Assembly: GCA_029256485.1 (NCBI GenBank)
Contig: JAQSXU010000010.1
Location: forward strand, 1-59,783
Reading direction: 5' to 3'
Length of the DNA stretch: 59,783 nt
From: Clostridiaceae bacterium
GTDB lineage: Bacteria; Bacillota_A; Clostridia; Clostridiales; Clostridiaceae
A program made the translations under genes and the position numbers. The notes beneath the pieces are model-generated. The model did not search any database. It was not told where the DNA came from and saw only the letters and a list, made by a program, of their open reading frames with translations. Below are positions 55,710 to 59,783 of the stretch, in pieces. The first letter of the stretch is position 1; the number at the start of each line of letters is the position of its first letter.

Positions 55710-58700
55710 GTGAAAATAGAAGGAACCAAAGACCTATGGGAGAACGAAGAGGCGGCCCTATGGGTGCCATGGGGAGACCAGTAGAAAAGGCAAAGGACTT
55801 TAAAGGCAGTTTTAAAAGGCTCCTTGGGTATTTAAGACCTCATAAAATCAATTTAATAGTTGTTTTTATATTAGCTATTGCTAGTACAACATTCACTATA
55901 GCAGGTCCTAAAGTATCAAGTAAGGCAATGAATAAACTGCAGGATGCATATATGGCTCGTAAGATGGTGTCAGAAATGGCAAAGGGTCAGAATGAAGCAG
56001 TAAATCAACTGAAAAATAAAATGGGAGACGTGCAAAAAGAAGTTGTAGGGAAAATTAATGACAACATGGCTGATGGCCAGAAAAAAGCCGTTGACCAAAT
56101 AACTACAAGCATGGGTGATGCTCAGGTTAAAGCAGTTGATGAAATTTTAAAAGGCGTGGCTATACAAATATATCAGGGAGTGGCTTCTGGACAAAAAACC
56201 GCTGTCGATAAAATAACTGTACAAATGGCCGCTGCACAAAAGACAATGCTTGCCCAAATACAACAACAGGTACAGCAAATGCAGCAAGCTGCACAAAGCG
56301 GAGTACAAATGCCTCAGCAGGATCCTAAAACATTAGAGGCTATTCAAAATTTAATGAAGCTTCCAATGATTGATGCAACTAATGACAGGGCAACAAGGGT
56401 TAAAACAACTCTTCAATTTATTAATATACTTCAAGTTATGCCAGCAAATGGTCAGATAGATAAAAACTCCTTAACTACATTAAAGGATTTATTAAGCCTT
56501 CCAATGCTGGATACAGTTAAAAGTGGAAATGAAAGAGTTACTGTAATCAAAAAATTTATGGATTTAGCAAAGAAAATGCCTGGAGGCAGCAGTCAAGGAC
56601 AAAGCTCCATGCAGCTTGATACAGCAACAATGAATAAAGTATATGCTAAAATTGCACAAATGACGGATTTTACTGTTAAATCCTCCGGTTCAAATACTAA
56701 AATGGATAAAAAGGCAACAGATGCTGTTCAAAAGCTGTTAAAGCTTCCTGTACTTAGCGACATTAAAGATCCTACAGAAAAAAGAAATACTTTAGTTCAG
56801 CTGATTGAAATATTCAAGAGTATGCCTGATATGTCAACTGGAACCAGTAATTCAAGTTCTGGAAGTCAAATGAGCGCAGCAGACTTACAGACTATTGAAG
56901 ATTTACTAGCTTTACCTGATATAAGTACTATTAAAGATTCTAAGGAAAAGACTGCAGCGGTAAGCAAATTAGTTGATATATTCAGCAAAATGCCTAAGAC
57001 TGGTAATGGTACAAATACTCAATCAAATAATGCCATGGATGCTGAGCAGCTTAAAAGTGTTAAAGAATTAATTAGCTTACCTATGTTAAATACAATAACT
57101 GACACTAATGAGAAAACAAAGGTTTTAAATCAAATGCTTGATTTATTCACCAAAATGCCTGATATGGGCAGCACTACTGGTAATGCTGATTCAAAAAATA
57201 AAATGGATTCTAAGAGCATAAAGGCTGTGCAGGAGTTTCTTGCACTCCCAAAATTAGATACATTAACAGATGCAAATCAGAAGGCAGATGTAACTAAAAA
57301 GGTTTTGGATTTAAGCAAGGAAATGAGCAGCACTATGGAAAATGCTCCATCAAATCCAAAAGGTAATGTGAAATTTACTGATGAACAAATAAATGCAACA
57401 ATTAAAGCAATAAGAGAAACTAATGGACAATATGATTTCCACTACATTGGAATTATTGTATTGATTTTAATTGGTATGTATATAATAAGTGCACTTTTCA
57501 GCTTAACTATGGGCCTTGTAATGTCTGGAGTTTCACAGAAGACAGTGAGAGATTTAAGAAGAGAAGTTGATGAAAAGCTTGCAAGATTACCCCTTAAGTA
57601 TTTTGATAAGCATGCTCATGGTGATATATTAAGCCGTGTTACTAACGATGTTGACACTATAGCTACTACATTGCAGCAAAGTTTAACACAAATAATTACT
57701 TCTGTTATTACTATTGTCGGTTATATTATTATGATGCTTACAATAAGCCCTGTTTTAACTTTAATTGTAATAGCCACATTGCCTCTGTACATTATTGCTA
57801 CTGTGCTTATTGCAAAGAAGTCTCAAAAATACTTTGCAGCTCAGCAAAAAGAAATTGGTTTAATCAGTGGACATGTAGAAGAGATGTATACAGGTCATAA
57901 AATAGTTAAAGCTTTTGGACATGAAAAAGAGTCAATAGAACAATTTGAAGATATAAATAAAAGACTTAAAGATGCAGGCTGGAGAGCCCAATTTGTATCT
58001 GGTATAATGTTCCCTCTAATGAATTTTATAAGCAACTTAGGATATGTTGGTATCAGTATAGTTGGAGGGCTTTGGATTACAAAGAGCTTACTTGGTTTAG
58101 GTGATATACTTGCATTTATACAATACTCAAGATCCTTCACTATGCCTATTGTCCAGACTGCAAATATAGCAAATATTATTCAATCAACCATTGCTTGTGC
58201 TGAGCGTGTATTCCAAATACTAGATGAGGAAGAAGAGCTCCCAGACAGTAGTGAGGCAGTAGTATTAGAAAATCCAAAAGGAGAAGTTACATTTGAACAT
58301 GTTGACTTTAGATATGTAGAAGATGTACCTCTTATAGAAGACATGAATATAGAGGTAAAACAAGGACATACAATTGCCATTGTTGGACCTACAGGTGCTG
58401 GCAAAACAACACTTGTTAATTTATTAATGCGCTTCTATGAAATAAACTCAGGTGAAATAAAAATTGACGGTGTAAATATAAATAGAATTAAACGAAGCGA
58501 ATTACGTAAAATGTTTGGTATGGTTCTTCAGGATACATGGCTGTACAATGGAACAATTAAGGATAATATAGCTTATGGAAAAGAAGGCGCTACTATGGAG
58601 CAGGTGATTCGTGCAGCAAAGGCAGCACATGCAGACCACTTTATAAGAACACTGCCTCAAGGATATGATACAGTTCTTAATGAAGAAGGAACTAATATTT

Positions 58701-59029
58701 CACAGGGACAAAAGCAGCTTTTAACTATTGCCCGTGCAATACTTGCAGATCCTACAATCTTAATACTTGATGAAGCTACAAGCAGTGTTGATACTAGAAC
58801 AGAAGTATTGATTCAAAAAGCTATGGCTAATCTAATGAGTGGAAGAACAAGTTTCGTAATTGCCCACAGACTTTCTACTATACGTGATGCAGAACTTATT
58901 TTAGTTATGAATAAGGGAAGAATTATCGAAATGGGTAATCATAAGGAATTGATTAATCAAGGCGGGTTCTATGCAGATCTTTATAACAGCCAATTTACAG
59001 GTGCAAATCTGGAAGGCGAAGTTATCTAG
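55706..59029 (+). CDS. ABC transporter subunit with a ~500-residue extracellular insertion between TM1 and TM2
   Basis: This 1107-residue half-transporter has a short basic Gly/Met/Arg-rich tail (1-30), TM1 (about 48-68) and a giant hydrophilic insertion (about 70-578). TM2 to TM6 (about 579-830) and a consensus NBD follow: Walker A GPTGAGKT (894-901), signature ISQGQKQ (998-1004), Walker B LILDEATSSVD with catalytic Glu1023, H-loop His1054. The insertion has a heptad-like, Gln/Lys-rich part (about 90-200) with repeated GQK-AVD-I phrases. Six related modules of about 35 residues follow, each built on L-x-L-P, D-x-x-E-K and F-x-K-M-P, joined by Ser/Gly/Asn linkers. Normal partners are about 600-650 residues. 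Confidence 0.93.
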   Translation: MSENRRNQRPMGERRGGPMGAMGRPVEKAKDFKGSFKRLLGYLRPHKINLIVVFILAIASTTFTIAGPKVSSKAMNKLQDAYMARKMVSEMAKGQNEAVNQLKNKMGDVQKEVVGKINDNMADGQKKAVDQITTSMGDAQVKAVDEILKGVAIQIYQGVASGQKTAVDKITVQMAAAQKTMLAQIQQQVQQMQQAAQSGVQMPQQDPKTLEAIQNLMKLPMIDATNDRATRVKTTLQFINILQVMPANGQIDKNSLTTLKDLLSLPMLDTVKSGNERVTVIKKFMDLAKKMPGGSSQGQSSMQLDTATMNKVYAKIAQMTDFTVKSSGSNTKMDKKATDAVQKLLKLPVLSDIKDPTEKRNTLVQLIEIFKSMPDMSTGTSNSSSGSQMSAADLQTIEDLLALPDISTIKDSKEKTAAVSKLVDIFSKMPKTGNGTNTQSNNAMDAEQLKSVKELISLPMLNTITDTNEKTKVLNQMLDLFTKMPDMGSTTGNADSKNKMDSKSIKAVQEFLALPKLDTLTDANQKADVTKKVLDLSKEMSSTMENAPSNPKGNVKFTDEQINATIKAIRETNGQYDFHYIGIIVLILIGMYIISALFSLTMGLVMSGVSQKTVRDLRREVDEKLARLPLKYFDKHAHGDILSRVTNDVDTIATTLQQSLTQIITSVITIVGYIIMMLTISPVLTLIVIATLPLYIIATVLIAKKSQKYFAAQQKEIGLISGHVEEMYTGHKIVKAFGHEKESIEQFEDINKRLKDAGWRAQFVSGIMFPLMNFISNLGYVGISIVGGLWITKSLLGLGDILAFIQYSRSFTMPIVQTANIANIIQSTIACAERVFQILDEEEELPDSSEAVVLENPKGEVTFEHVDFRYVEDVPLIEDMNIEVKQGHTIAIVGPTGAGKTTLVNLLMRFYEINSGEIKIDGVNINRIKRSELRKMFGMVLQDTWLYNGTIKDNIAYGKEGATMEQVIRAAKAAHADHFIRTLPQGYDTVLNEEGTNISQGQKQLLTIARAILADPTILILDEATSSVDTRTEVLIQKAMANLMSGRTSFVIAHRLSTIRDAELILVMNKGRIIEMGNHKELINQGGFYADLYNSQFTGANLEGEVI

Positions 59030-59057
59030 CAAAAGACACTATTTTGTATAAAATAAA

Positions 59058-59095
59058 GAAGGAGAATTCTCTTTGATGAGTTTTCTCCTTCTTTT
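59058..59095 (+). terminator. Intrinsic terminator after the ABC exporter operon
   Basis: GAAGGAGAA (59058-59066) pairs with TTCTCCTTC (59083-59091), followed by TTTTCC. Confidence 0.85.
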
Positions 59096-59204
59096 CCTTA
59101 GAAGCTGAGTTGATTATTATTGATTATAAATAGGTTAATATATATAATTATAAAGTCTAGTTAATAAATGCATTAAGAAGTTTAATAAGGAAGTGATTTG
59201 AGGA

Positions 59205-59783
59205 ATGGGTTCAAGAAAGAGAAGTATATTAATAGCATTAGCGGTGGCCATGTTTTTAGGAGCAGTTGAGGGTACCGTTGTGACAACAGCAATTCCAACC
59301 ATAGTAAGGAATTTACAGGGATTTGAAATGATCAGCCTGGTTTTTTCAGTATATTTACTGGCTTCTGCAATTTCTACTCCTATATATGGTAAACTGTCAG
59401 ATTTATATGGAAGAAAAAATGTACTTTCAATAGGAATAATTATATTTTTAGCTGGAAGTTTTTTATGCGGATTATCACAAAATATGTATATGCTCATAGG
59501 ATTTCGTGTAATTCAGGGATTGGGTGCAGGTTCAATATTTACAGTTACGTATACAATTGTTGGAGATGTATTTACCCTTGAAGAAAGGCCAAAGGTTCAG
59601 GGAATTATAAGCTCAGTATGGGGCATAGCAAGTCTTATAGGACCATTTTTCGGAGGAATTTTAATAGATATACTATCCTGGCATTGGATATTTTTCATAA
59701 ACATTCCTTTTGGAATATTATCAGTTATACTAATTCAAAGAAATCTGAAGGAAGTATTTGAGAAGAAAAAACATAAAATTGAT
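59205..59783 (+). CDS. MFS transporter (DHA2-type drug exporter), partial
   Basis: The gene runs off the right edge, with 193 codons visible. It begins MGSRKRSILIALAVAMFLGA and continues VEGTVVTTAIPTIVRNLQG. Motif A is GKLSDLYGRKNVL and the motif C-like segment IASLIGPFFGGILID is followed by WHWIFFINIPFG. These place it in the EmrB/MDR family. ATG 59205 lies 10 bases after AAGGAAG; the TTG at 59198 is out of frame. Confidence 0.88.
   Translation, partial: MGSRKRSILIALAVAMFLGAVEGTVVTTAIPTIVRNLQGFEMISLVFSVYLLASAISTPIYGKLSDLYGRKNVLSIGIIIFLAGSFLCGLSQNMYMLIGFRVIQGLGAGSIFTVTYTIVGDVFTLEERPKVQGIISSVWGIASLIGPFFGGILIDILSWHWIFFINIPFGILSVILIQRNLKEVFEKKKHKID

Noticed and set aside
1..59783. tRNA, rRNA, CRISPR, prophage, toxin-antitoxin and restriction-modification systems
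   Set aside because: I looked for cloverleaf-like segments, regular repeats with spacers, and phage or defence gene families and saw none that I could support.

Overview
The window is AT-rich, gene-dense DNA from an endospore-forming clostridium, most likely Clostridium sensu stricto. The evidence is the strong AGGAGG-type ribosome binding sites, frequent TTG/GTG starts, a CotF-type spore coat gene, a threonine T-box leader, a glycine riboswitch, PRD/GntR-controlled PTS operons and many small GNAT/NUDIX/HAD enzymes. I cannot name the species. I saw no rRNA, tRNA, CRISPR array, prophage or intact insertion sequence.

Layout. (1) 1-9.8 kb, sugar uptake: after a partial AI-2E-type permease comes a transaldolase plus ascorbate-type PTS operon (EIIA, EIIB, EIIC) and its PRD/EIIB/EIIA-domain activator. 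A NagR-like GntR regulator, NanE and a glucose-family EIICB plus EIIA follow, an amino-sugar route into GlcNAc-6-P with GntR-type operator half-sites around it. (2) 10-19.6 kb: DUF2127 protein, TldE/TldD on the minus strand, small genes, a 69-bp direct repeat in front of two enzyme genes, and a PcsB/CwlO-like NlpC/P60 hydrolase. (3) 19.9-32.8 kb: an accessory stretch of single-gene enzymes (SDR, 2H phosphoesterase, PhzF, P-loop kinase, MBL, two NUDIX, DapF-like, DJ-1, GNATs, a GNAT-GNAT-VOC fusion, YfcE-type phosphodiesterase) mixed with many decayed genes that still sit in operon-like positions. (4) 32.8-38.8 kb: a single-aptamer glycine riboswitch before an ACT protein and a UPF0210 protein, a Cof-type HAD phosphatase, a VOC protein, and a threonine T-box driving a shortened ThrRS that lacks TGS and half of the editing domain. 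(5) 39-45.2 kb: a spore coat protein with two DUF421 genes, a radical SAM protein, and a minus-strand TrmB-TSUP-ornithine cyclodeaminase-like unit with a palindromic operator. (6) 45.3-59.8 kb: a decayed YczE-like gene, a YtrA-type GntR/ABC operon, a DHA2 MFS exporter, TetR-TSUP, hemerythrin, an AEC transporter, a MarR-controlled heterodimeric ABC exporter, and the start of a second MFS exporter.

Most notable items: the ABC exporter subunit at 55706-59029 carries about 500 extra residues between TM1 and TM2, made of a coiled-coil-like stretch and six related helical repeats; the DapF-like enzyme has serine at both catalytic cysteine positions; the T-box-controlled ThrRS lacks its editing half-site; the glycine riboswitch controls ACT-UPF0210; and the EIIA(Glc)-like gene seems to have its Shine-Dalgarno brought to the start codon by an RNA hairpin. 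All functional calls come from reading the sequence and from family knowledge. No database search was run.
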